From positions 1-7,464 of the forward strand of contig JBBRPS010000516.1 of assembly GCA_038227745.1 (NCBI GenBank): a stretch of DNA of 7,464 nucleotides. Reading direction: 5' to 3'. The position numbers and the translations under genes were made by a program. Of this stretch, positions 1-6,600 are shown one piece after another (the first letter of the stretch is position 1; each line of letters opens with the position of its first letter). The notes beneath the pieces were generated by a model, which did not search any database, was not told the DNA's origin, and saw only the letters and a list, made by a program, of their open reading frames with translations. The stretch comes from DASPXY01 sp038227745 (lineage in GTDB: Bacteria; Planctomycetota; Planctomycetia; Gemmatales; Gemmataceae).

Positions 1-1
1 C

Positions 2-20
2 GGGTGTGATCGCTCTATTC
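2..20 (+). repeat. Left terminal inverted repeat of the insertion sequence
   Basis: GGGTGTGATCGCTCTATTC reads inward from the left end. It matches the reverse complement of bases 1664-1682 at 18 of 19 positions; the mismatch is T16 here against C in the right copy. Base 1 does not pair with base 1683, so the outer boundary is set at base 2. Confidence 0.88.
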
Positions 21-31
21 CACGCGGTTCT

Positions 32-56
32 CGAAGAAAACGGGCGTTTTCGTTCG
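32..56 (+). promoter_or_regulatory. Palindromic hairpin just inside the left end
   Basis: CGAA-GAAAAC (32-41) pairs with GTTTTC-(g)-TTCG (46-56) around a GGGC loop, giving ten pairs with one bulged G at 52. It lies 11 bases inside the left terminal repeat. It could be a transposase binding site, or an RNA hairpin that forms when transcripts enter the element from outside. The pairing is seen directly; the role is inference. Confidence 0.4.
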
Positions 57-104
57 CCGAAGGTGTCGGAGTGGGGTTCCCGCTTCGGGGATTTTGCTGG
101 TAAA

Positions 105-166
105 CGGCGTCTTTCCCGGCAAATACTGGTGTTGTTGCGCAACACCCGCACCGGGAAAGGACGCCG
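105..166 (+). promoter_or_regulatory. Leader hairpin covering the transposase ribosome binding site
   Basis: Bases 105-119 pair with 151-166 over 15 base pairs with a single bulged G. A second perfect 7-bp stem (GGTGTTG 128-134 with CAACACC 140-146) sits inside the loop. The 3' arm contains the purine-rich GGGAAAGGA (153-161), the only good Shine-Dalgarno candidate for the ATG at 169, with about 7 bases of spacing. In RNA that includes the whole leader, the site would be buried in the stem. IS10 and IS50 are known to use this arrangement to stop transposase being made from outside transcripts. An internal promoter starting after about base 112 would leave the site free, but I see no clear promoter. 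Confidence 0.55.
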
Positions 167-168
167 CC

Positions 169-1407
169 ATGACTCACTTTACGCTCGCCACCACGCTGCT
201 GGCAACCCCCTTCGCCCACGCCCTGCTCCCCCTGGCCAGCCAACTGCTGCCCCTGCTGCCACAACTCGGCCAACTCGTCGAGCAGTTCCGCAGCCAACCG
301 ATTACGCCCGCGACCGCAGCCGCCTTCGAGGGCGCCGTCGGCGAGCTGCACCGTCAGGCCGGCCGCGCCGTCCTGGAATGGACCTTCAACCACCTCGAGC
401 CCGAAGAGCCTGTCCAGGCCCCGAGCCGCCTCGTCTGCGACGGCATGGCCTATCGCCGCCGCGGTAAGCACCCCAACACCCTGGCCACCCTGTGCGGACC
501 CATCACCCTGCAACGCCTGCTCTACGAACCCTGCGAACGCGGCGAGCGCTGCCTGCACCCGCTGGAGCGGCGCCTCGGGGTCGTGGCCGGCTGCGCCAGC
601 GCCGCCCTGGCCGAACGCGCCGGCCAGTGGGTCGCCCAGCAGCCGCAACGTGCGGTCCTGGCCATCCTGCGCCGCGACCACGACGTGTGCTGGTCCCACC
701 AGACCCTGCGGGCGGTGGCGGCCGGTCTGCGTGACGGCCTGGAGCCGCAGCGGCACGACGCCCAGTGCCGGCGGTTGCTCGACTGGCTGCAGCAGGCACA
801 GCAGAGCCGCGGCCGGCACCGGCCGGTGCTAGCGGTCGGCCGGGACGGCATCCACGTGCCGCTACGCCACGACGGCTACCGCGAAGGGGCCACGGCCACG
901 CTATCGGTCTACGACCGCAGGGGTCGGCGGCTGGGCACGGTCTACCTGGGGCGCATGCCCGAGGAGGAGCAGACGACCTTGTCGGCGCCGTTGACGGCGC
1001 TGCTGACGGCGGTGCTCGCCGCCTGGCAGGGGCCGCTGCCGCGACGGGCGTACGTGACCGACGCCGGCTGGCACCCGAGTGACTACTTCCGCAGGGTGCT
1101 GCGGCGCCTGGAGAACCCGCGGCGGCCGGGGCAGCGGCTGGGCTGGGAACGCATCCTGGACTTCTACCACGCGGCGGCGTATGTGACGCGGTTGGCCGAG
1201 GCGCTGTTCGCAGACACGGCGCGGGCGTTCGGCTGGGCGCGCAAGATGCGGCGTTGGCTGAAAGGGGAGCGCGGCTTGACGCCGGTGTTACCGTCGGCGG
1301 CCTACCACCGCAACCAAAAGCGGTTGCCGGCGGCGCGGGAGAAGGCGTTCTGGAAGGCGTACCACTACCTGCAGAAGCGGCAGCGCTTCCTGCAATACGC
1401 GCGCTAG
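169..1407 (+). CDS. ISKra4-family transposase, N-terminal part ending at an in-frame TAG
   Basis: This is the 412-residue open part of a DDE transposase that would cut and join the ends of the surrounding element. The ATG at 169 is chosen because GGGAAAGGA lies 7 bases upstream and the protein looks natural from MTHFTL onward; the frame is open further upstream from a TTG at 94, but that reads through the leader hairpin. Residues 1-70 are helical and Leu-rich. Residues 88-130 are Cys/Arg-rich (CDGMAYRRRGKH, then LCGPITLQRLLYEPC) and resemble the upstream domain of this family. The first two catalytic acids are D226 in GRDGIHVPL and D298 in VTDAGWHPSDYF; the family-typical ILDFYHAAAYV follows at 329-339. 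The TAG is codon 413, and the same frame then continues to a natural stop at 1654-1656. The missing part holds the third catalytic acid, so this product alone should be inactive. Together with bases 1408-1656 it forms one broken gene. Confidence 0.82.
   Translation: MTHFTLATTLLATPFAHALLPLASQLLPLLPQLGQLVEQFRSQPITPATAAAFEGAVGELHRQAGRAVLEWTFNHLEPEEPVQAPSRLVCDGMAYRRRGKHPNTLATLCGPITLQRLLYEPCERGERCLHPLERRLGVVAGCASAALAERAGQWVAQQPQRAVLAILRRDHDVCWSHQTLRAVAAGLRDGLEPQRHDAQCRRLLDWLQQAQQSRGRHRPVLAVGRDGIHVPLRHDGYREGATATLSVYDRRGRRLGTVYLGRMPEEEQTTLSAPLTALLTAVLAAWQGPLPRRAYVTDAGWHPSDYFRRVLRRLENPRRPGQRLGWERILDFYHAAAYVTRLAEALFADTARAFGWARKMRRWLKGERGLTPVLPSAAYHRNQKRLPAAREKAFWKAYHYLQKRQRFLQYAR
1405..1407 (+). other. 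In-frame amber stop inside the transposase core
   Basis: TAG sits between QYAR and RREGLPIGSG with no change of frame on either side. The sequence on both sides is conserved transposase, so this is a point change rather than a true gene end. Confidence 0.85.
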
Positions 1408-1656
1408 CGGCGGGAGGGGTTGCCGATCGGCAGTGGGGTGACGGAGGCGGCGTGCAAGACGGTGTTCACGCAACGGCTGAAGCAGTCGGGGATGCGCTGG
1501 GAGATCGCGGGGGGGCAGGTGGTGGTGGACCTGCGCGTGCTGTGGCTAAGTGGGGTGTGGGACGAGGCCCATCAGGCGTACCTGCACGCCCAAGAGGCAG
1601 AGTTACCCCCCACTACGCAGGGGAGCGGGAGCAAAGCCGGCGAAAATGCCGCGTAA
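1408..1656 (+). pseudogene. Detached C-terminal part of the transposase, with the catalytic Glu
   Basis: The frame of the transposase continues without a shift after the TAG at 1405-1407 for 82 codons to a TAA. The segment reads GLPIGSGVTEAACKTVFTQRLKQSGMRW, the highly conserved end of the catalytic core. The Glu in GVTEAACK (codon 426 of the full gene, bases 1444-1446) is the expected third acid of the DDE triad. A TTG at 1420 and a GTG at 1438 could start translation. GGGAGGGG lies at 1412-1419, directly against the TTG, which is too close to be a normal ribosome binding site. From memory of related proteins, the stop replaces a position that is often Tyr, so TAC to TAG is the simplest mutation. 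A sequencing error or readthrough cannot be excluded. Confidence 0.8.
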
Positions 1657-1663
1657 GGGCGCC

Positions 1664-1682
1664 GAATGGAGCGATCACACCC
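1664..1682 (-). repeat. Right terminal inverted repeat of the insertion sequence
   Basis: GAATGGAGCGATCACACCC is the inverted copy of bases 2-20, 18 of 19 matching. It begins 7 bases after the transposase frame's final stop. Any target duplication would start at 1683; about nine bases would be expected for this family. Confidence 0.88.
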
Positions 1683-1793
1683 CGGCGACCACGCCATTTC
1701 CATCCACATGGCGCACACCAATTATCTCACCGTCGAGAGGCCGAGCTTGCTCGCGACCACCTACTGAGGGCAGGACGGTCAATGCTCGGTCGT
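1683..1793. other. Short intergenic flank between the insertion sequence and the phosphatase gene
   Basis: This 111-base spacer includes AT-richer stretches such as AATTATCT, unlike the genes around it. A frame on the + strand is open from the element's edge to TGA at 1765-1767 (ATG at 1708, 19 codons) and could be the tail of a gene cut by the insertion, but I do not recognise it. A 6-bp stem (CGCCAT 1692-1697 with ATGGCG 1708-1713) has no T-run on either side, so it is not a convincing terminator for the minus-strand genes. Confidence 0.4.
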
Positions 1794-2243
1794 TTAGCCT
1801 GGCGGAGCCCAGTAAGCAGCGCCCCGCACCTCTGCCGCGGCGGCGATCACGTCGGTCCACAGCGCCGTCGAGACGTCGGCCGGCCCGATCTGCCGCAGTC
1901 GCTCCAGCCACGCATCGCAGCCCTCGCCGGTCACGATCGCCAGGGCGGCGGCGCCGACCGACGGCGCGCGGCTCATGCCCGCGCCGCAGAACACCAGCGT
2001 CGGGACGTGCGCCCGCAGCAGTCCGACGACGGTGCGGAGCGCGAGCCGCAGGCGGTCGGGGTCGTTGCCCGAGCCGTCCTCGAGCGGGATGCGGCAGTAG
2101 ATCAGCTCGCGGTGGGTGACGAGCGGCGGCTCCTCCAGCGCCAGATCCACGAGCGCCGTGATGCCGGCGTTCAGCACGCCACGCAGGTCGCGCGCATCGC
2201 CGAGGTGCCCGAGCCACAGGAGATGCGGGATGACCTGGCGCAT
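1794..2243 (-). CDS. Dual-specificity-type (CX5R) protein phosphatase, atypical signature
   Basis: This 149-residue protein resembles the compact dual-specificity phosphatases, which remove phosphate from Tyr or Ser/Thr through a Cys-phosphate intermediate. The phosphate-binding loop is seen as LVFCGAGMSRAPSVGAAAL, with nucleophile C86 and R92 in C-x-x-G-x-x-R spacing. The general acid is probably D56 in RIPLEDGSGND. The N-terminal IPHLLWLGHLGDARD is typical of the family start. Two usual residues are missing: the His before the Cys is Phe (F85), and the Ser/Thr after the Arg is Ala (A93), so activity may be low or altered. There is no signal peptide, so it should be cytosolic. The ATG lies 9 bases after the upstream gene, and its ribosome binding site (TGAGGA, 7 bases away) overlaps that gene's stop, implying co-transcription and coupled translation. 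The substrate is unknown. Confidence 0.78.
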   Translation of the reverse strand: MRQVIPHLLWLGHLGDARDLRGVLNAGITALVDLALEEPPLVTHRELIYCRIPLEDGSGNDPDRLRLALRTVVGLLRAHVPTLVFCGAGMSRAPSVGAAALAIVTGEGCDAWLERLRQIGPADVSTALWTDVIAAAAEVRGAAYWAPPG

Positions 2244-2252
2244 CGGAAATCC

Positions 2253-3578
2253 TCACTTCCTCTCGCCGATGGGCGTGATGCCCCGGGTTTCCGGCGTGCC
2301 CGGCGTCAGCACCTTCCACGACGCGCCGGTCTCGCGCATGGGGGTGAAGTCACGCGGCTCGTAGGCGATGTGCAGGTGCGGCGTCTGCAGCCGTGCGCCT
2401 CCCTGGTTCCGCGAGCGCATCGCCGCCTCCACGATCCCCGTCGTCAGCAGCGTGCGCTCGACGGGGTACGGGCTGCGGCGGTTGACGAAGTGGTCCTGGA
2501 TGGCGTGAGAGAGGGCCATGAACAGGTTGCGGTTGCCCCACGGCCCGGGGTAGAAGCGCGTTGCCCGCGGCCGCGCCTCGCCGGCCACCTTCACGGCGAA
2601 GTTCCAGCGGACGCTGTTACGGCCCAACTGGAGCACGACGCCCCGGAAGCCGTCGCGGTAGCTGAGCAGGAGGGCGTGCGGCTCGACGGCCTTCTCGCCG
2701 CGGATCGGCCGGCGCAGGTCCGGCCGCTTGTTGCCGAACTCGGCGGCCATGGCCGCCTCGGCCAGCGGCAGCGACCAGCGCCCCGCGTCGGCCGCCTTCC
2801 ACAGGGCATCGCCCGCGAGGAACTCCACGCTCGCCACGCCCGTCTCGCCGCCCTTGCGGAACTCGACGAACGACTGGAGCACCTCCAGGCCGTGGAAGTC
2901 GTACGACTCCACGCCGCCGCCGTGGACCGCCACCGCCTCTTCGAGCGAGGCGCCGGCGGGCAGATCGAGCGCCGGGATGCGCTGGGCGAGCGGCACGGAG
3001 CTGCCGGCCATCAGCGGGATGCCGTCGCGGCGGGCGACATCGTACATCGCGCGCGCCCAGTCCCAGCGGTAGGAGAGGTGCTTGTCGTTGAAAAACGGCA
3101 CGAAGCGGCGTGCGCGGCGCATGACCGCGACTGCCTCGTCGAAGAAGCGCTTGCGCGGGTACTCCACCTGCCCGAGCTTGTTGGTCGGGTAGTCGCCGTG
3201 CTCGCCGATCGACAGCACGGCATCGACGGCCAGTCCCTTGCCGCCGAGGGTGAGGGCGTCGGCGATCGTCTTGAAGCGCGGGATCTTGAACTGTTTCGCG
3301 ACCTCGTCCGACATGTCGCCTTCGGCGGCGACCTGGTCGGCGTAGAACGAAACGACCTCCACGGGCGGTTCGGTGCGGCGGCCGTTGAAGAGGTACGGGC
3401 GGAGGAACTTTTCGAGGAGGACGTGGGCGTGCGCGCGGTGGCGGAAGACGGTGTAGATGGCCGCGACACGCGGGCGCTTCCGGGGCTGCGCGGCACCGAG
3501 GTCGGAGCCGGTCAATGCCGCGGCGCCGAGCGCGGCGCCCGTTTGCAAGATTTCACGGCGTGACCAGAGGGTGCTCAT
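2253..3578 (-). CDS. Tat-signal conserved protein of unknown function, Rossmann-like N-terminus
   Basis: The 441-residue product starts with a twin-arginine export signal: SRREILQ at 6-12, a mild hydrophobic stretch 13-24, and a likely cleavage site near GAA-Q at 28-31. It should therefore be folded in the cytosol and exported. The mature part opens with RPRVAAIYTVFRHRAHAH, placed where Gfo/Idh/MocA oxidoreductases have their nucleotide-binding strand, but the Gly-x-Gly-x-x-Gly loop is absent. Other striking stretches are LSIGEHGDYP (122-131), FFNDKHLSYRWDWARAMYD (162-180), GIPLMAGSSVPLAQR (186-200) and HGGGVESYDFHGLEVLQSFVEFRKGGETG (219-247), which look like conserved active-site or ligand segments. 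I recall similar Tat proteins in planctomycetes and acidobacteria without an assigned function. The ATG is supported by AAAGGA 7 bases upstream. It is the first gene of a likely two-gene operon with the phosphatase. Confidence 0.8.
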   Translation of the reverse strand: MSTLWSRREILQTGAALGAAALTGSDLGAAQPRKRPRVAAIYTVFRHRAHAHVLLEKFLRPYLFNGRRTEPPVEVVSFYADQVAAEGDMSDEVAKQFKIPRFKTIADALTLGGKGLAVDAVLSIGEHGDYPTNKLGQVEYPRKRFFDEAVAVMRRARRFVPFFNDKHLSYRWDWARAMYDVARRDGIPLMAGSSVPLAQRIPALDLPAGASLEEAVAVHGGGVESYDFHGLEVLQSFVEFRKGGETGVASVEFLAGDALWKAADAGRWSLPLAEAAMAAEFGNKRPDLRRPIRGEKAVEPHALLLSYRDGFRGVVLQLGRNSVRWNFAVKVAGEARPRATRFYPGPWGNRNLFMALSHAIQDHFVNRRSPYPVERTLLTTGIVEAAMRSRNQGGARLQTPHLHIAYEPRDFTPMRETGASWKVLTPGTPETRGITPIGERK

Positions 3579-3651
3579 CGGCTTGTCCTTTCTCAGGTGA
3601 GGAGGGACTCTCGGACCGCAGGCGGGCGGCGAGGTTCCCTCCGCGGTGTAA
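3579..3651 (-). promoter_or_regulatory. Upstream region of the Tat-protein/phosphatase pair
   Basis: This stretch lies between the candidate terminator of the previous gene and the ATG at 3578. It holds the ribosome binding site AAAGGA at 3586-3591. A small hairpin in the probable leader (GAGG 3631-3634 with CCTC 3638-3641) is weak. I see no clear -35/-10 pair, so a promoter here is inferred only from position. Confidence 0.25.
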
Positions 3652-3682
3652 GGTACACAACAAGGAGGCGCCTCGCCACTCC
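3652..3682 (-). terminator. Candidate intrinsic terminator after the giant membrane-protein gene
   Basis: Reading the minus strand, GGA-(GT)-GGCG pairs with CGCC-TCC around an AGG loop (3664-3682), followed by TTGTTGTGTACC. It starts 11 bases after the TGA at 3694-3696. The stem is short, has a two-base bulge, and the U-tract is interrupted by G, so termination may be partial. If it works, it separates the giant gene from the downstream Tat-protein/phosphatase pair. Confidence 0.35.
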
Positions 3683-3693
3683 GCGTCTCGACT

Positions 3694-6600
3694 TCATTTC
3701 GCCTGCCGCAGCCACCCCTCCGTGACGTCTTTCAAATCCGCATGGCCGTTGCCGCCGTCCCCGTTGCTCGCGGCGAAGTAGCGCCGCTCCAGCTCGCGGA
3801 TTGACCGCAGCAGTTCTTCGCGCTGCCCCTCGGTCAGCCGCCCTTCGTGCCGGATGCGCTCCAGCAGCCCGAGCGCCGTGAAGGGCGTCAGCGGCTCGGG
3901 CAACCGCCACCGGGCCTCCGCCTGTCGCCGTGGCCGCCGCAGCAGGAGCAACGCGACAACACCGAGCGCGAGCAGGGCCACGCCGCCCCCGACAGCCCAC
4001 CAGAGCCATTGCGTGCCGGCGCGGCCGTACTGCTCCTCCAGCGACACCTCCTGCACAGCCGGCACCAGGTCGGCGTCGTTGTAGCGCTGGTAGACCATCT
4101 TCGTGTCGGCACCCTTCGCCCGGCCGAAGCGGAACGTCTTCGCCGCCGCCTGACCGGGGAGTGCCTTCAGCGTCACCTGCCAGGTGCGCTCGGACGTGAC
4201 CGCGATGGCGTCGCTGTCGGGGTCGAAGCGCGACACCGACACGCCCTGGTCTTCCGTCTTCGCCACCTCGAACCCCTCCGGCGCCACAGTAAGCACCTGA
4301 GGCAACTCGGGCACCAACCCCGTGGCCGTCGCCTTCACCTCCAGCAGCAGCTTGCCCTGGGCCGCCTGCCGCTCGTCCAGCACCTGCGTCACCTCCAGCT
4401 TCTGGGCGGGCCGCGGTTCGCCCTTTTCCGGCCGGGCGTCCAGCGGCAGCACCGCCGACTCGATCGGCAGGACCACGTAACCCGACGTGTCGAGGAAGTC
4501 GAGGTCGATGCGCAGCGGCGGCAGCTTGTCCACCTGCGGCCCGCGCGCCTTCAGCAGCAGGTACGCATACGGCGTGATGCGCCAGCCGTACTCCGCCGCC
4601 GCCCGTGAGTGAACTTTGTCGGTCTCGAAAGTCACCGACAGTACCTCGAAGTGTTCCTTGAGCGCCTCGGTCGCCGCCGTCTGGAAACGGTCGCGGTAGT
4701 CGGTCGTCGGCCGGCCGTAGTTGTAGGAGAAGTACGTCCCCGTGTTCTGGTTCTGCAGGTAACGGCCGAAGCCGCCCGACTCGCGCTCGATCTCGCGCGT
4801 GTGCCGCAGCAGCACGAGCACGCCAAACGGCTGCTTGTGCCCCACCGCCGCCGACCCGTCAAGCTTCGCCTCCAGTTTGATCTCCGTCACCAGGTCCTTG
4901 TAGTAGTCGAAGACCTTCTTCGCCTCGGCCGCGTCCTTGTGGTCGCCGACGATCTCGAAGCCGGCCTTGAGGTAGCGGAACTTCACCTGCGGCTTGATGG
5001 CGCTCATCCGCGTGAAGAGCTGGTTGGCAAACTTTTTGAGGTGCTTCTCCGCCGCCTCGCCGGGCAGCGCCAGGAGGGCGGCCTTCACCTTCGCCGGCTG
5101 GCGCAGGTCAGGCGTGCGCTCCTCGGTCACCTGCCCCAGGTCCACCGCGCCGAGGGCGGCGTAGAACCACTGTTCATACACCTTGGTGGACTGCTCCTCC
5201 TCGCGCAGATCCTTCACCTTCGCGGCGTAGAGCCGCGCCGCCCGCGCGAACTCCGCGTAGGCCTCCTGCCGCTTTGGGCCGAAGGTCGTGCTCTTCTCTA
5301 GCTCCTGCAGGAAGTTCAGCTCGTCGTGGATCAGCGCGGCGCGGGCCAGCACCAGCGACCAATCCGCGGGGAACTTCTTCAGCGCGTCCTCGACGGTGGC
5401 GCGCGCGACCGCGTAGCCGCGCTTGACCTCCGCCTGGATGTCCTTGGTCTTGCGGTTGGTCTTCTTGTCCTTCTGCTCGTCGGGCTTGCGCCAGACGCCG
5501 GCCAGGTTCTCGCGCATCTGCTGCGCCAGCTCCGACAGCGTCTTCGGCTTGAGGCCGCCGATCGGGCCGAACACCTTCTCGATCGCCTCCTTGCGGTACA
5601 CCTCCGCGGAGCTGTGGCAGCTCGTGAACGCCTTCGCGAGCAGTTCCTCGTCCGGCTCGCCCACGGGGAGCTGGCGCAGGCGTTCGACCCAGCCGGCCAG
5701 GTCGATGAGGTTGCGCTCCTGCTTGGAGCGCGTCAGCGGAATGCCCTCGGCGCGGCGCTCGAAGCCGAACATGAACATGTACGGGTTCGTGTGGCGGCGC
5801 GAGTCGTTGGGGTCGTGATTCTTGGTCCAGACGCGCAGGAACTCCTTGACCAGCTCGCGCGCCTGGCGGGGATGGCTCTTCGCCAGCCGCTCGATATGGG
5901 GGAACGCCTTCTTCTCCTCGTCGGCCTTGAGGTGGAGTTCGCACAGGACGATGTCGAGTTTGGGGCGCAGGTCGTCGCGCACGGCGGCGAGCCAGCCTTT
6001 GCCGGGGCGCGTGGTGAGCAGGTCGGTGGTGGCGATGGGCCGCGGCTGGTTCTGGTTCTGCGGCTGCATCCGCATCTGCATCATCTCGTCGTCGAACGGG
6101 CTGAAGAAGATGTTGCCCCACGAGTCGCGGCGCAGGCGCGGCGAGGAGTGCGGCGCGAAGCGGTGCGTGAACTCGGCCTCCTTGAGCCAGACGGCGCCCA
6201 GGAGCGAGACCGTGTCGCGCCACTCCTGCGCCCGGGCGGGGGACGCCTTGAGGAGGGCCTCGATGGCCGCCTTTTGCAGTTCCAGGGTCTTGAGGCGCAG
6301 TTCTGGACTGTGCGGCTGCGTCTGCAGGCCGCGGGACGCCATCGAGCCGACGGCGGCGAGGATGGACATGCCGCGCTCGGGCCGCTTCGTGAAGCTCTGG
6401 GCGAGCCAGGCCTCGCCGAGTTCGGCCTTGAGCTTCGGGGCCAGCTCGACGGCGCGGCGGAGGGCGTCGTCGTGTTCGGAGATCAGGTCGGGCGGGGGAC
6501 GGAGGGCGAGGGCGGTCTGGGTTATCTCCCACGCCTCTTCGAGGAAGGCCAGCTTGTTCTCCCGGCCGTGCTTGCTAACGAGGCGGCGGGCGAGGAGGTT

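Larger units (their letters stand above)
2..1682 (+). mobile_element. ISKra4-family insertion sequence, complete ends, defective transposase
   Basis: A 1681-bp element is bounded by inverted repeats beginning GGG at both ends and carries one transposase gene that fills most of its length. The GGG tips, the size and the transposase motifs (RDG, VTDAGWHPSDYF, GLPIGSGVTEAACK) fit the ISKra4 family as I know it. The leader before the transposase start is long (about 148 bases between the left repeat and the ATG) and rich in inverted repeats. The space after the transposase stop is only a few bases before the right repeat. The element lies 111 bp beyond the stop of the nearest chromosomal gene and points towards it. 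A target duplication cannot be tested because only one base of left flank is present. Since the transposase is interrupted, the copy is probably not autonomous. Confidence 0.86.

Noticed and set aside
94..168. N-terminal extension of the transposase from a TTG at 94
   Set aside because: It translates the leader hairpin, has no ribosome binding site, and gives an unnatural Cys-rich start; the ATG at 169 has a good site.
1692..1713. Inverted repeat CGCCAT/ATGGCG as a terminator for the minus-strand genes
   Set aside because: The loop is 10 bases and there is no T-run on either side.
1742..1753. CGAGC-tt-GCTCG inverted repeat
   Set aside because: The five-base stem with a two-base loop is too short to support a function.
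1675..2319. A second minus-strand frame overlapping the phosphatase gene
   Set aside because: It is Arg/Ala/Gly-rich and lacks the CX5R signature found in the chosen frame.
1254..3563. A very long open frame on the + strand (about 769 codons) crossing the transposase end and lying opposite the Tat-protein gene
   Set aside because: It overlaps two well-supported genes, is rich in Arg, Ala, His and Gly, and shows no motif or signal. Long antisense open frames are expected at this GC content.
3646..3658. Small palindrome GTGTA-AGG-TACAC as an operator
   Set aside because: Five-base arms are expected by chance and part of it overlaps the tail of the terminator candidate.
3847..5301. Open frames on the + strand opposite the giant gene
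   Set aside because: They are antisense to a well-supported signal-to-membrane-helix protein, and their residues (His, Arg, Leu, Gln runs) are typical shadows of GC-rich coding.
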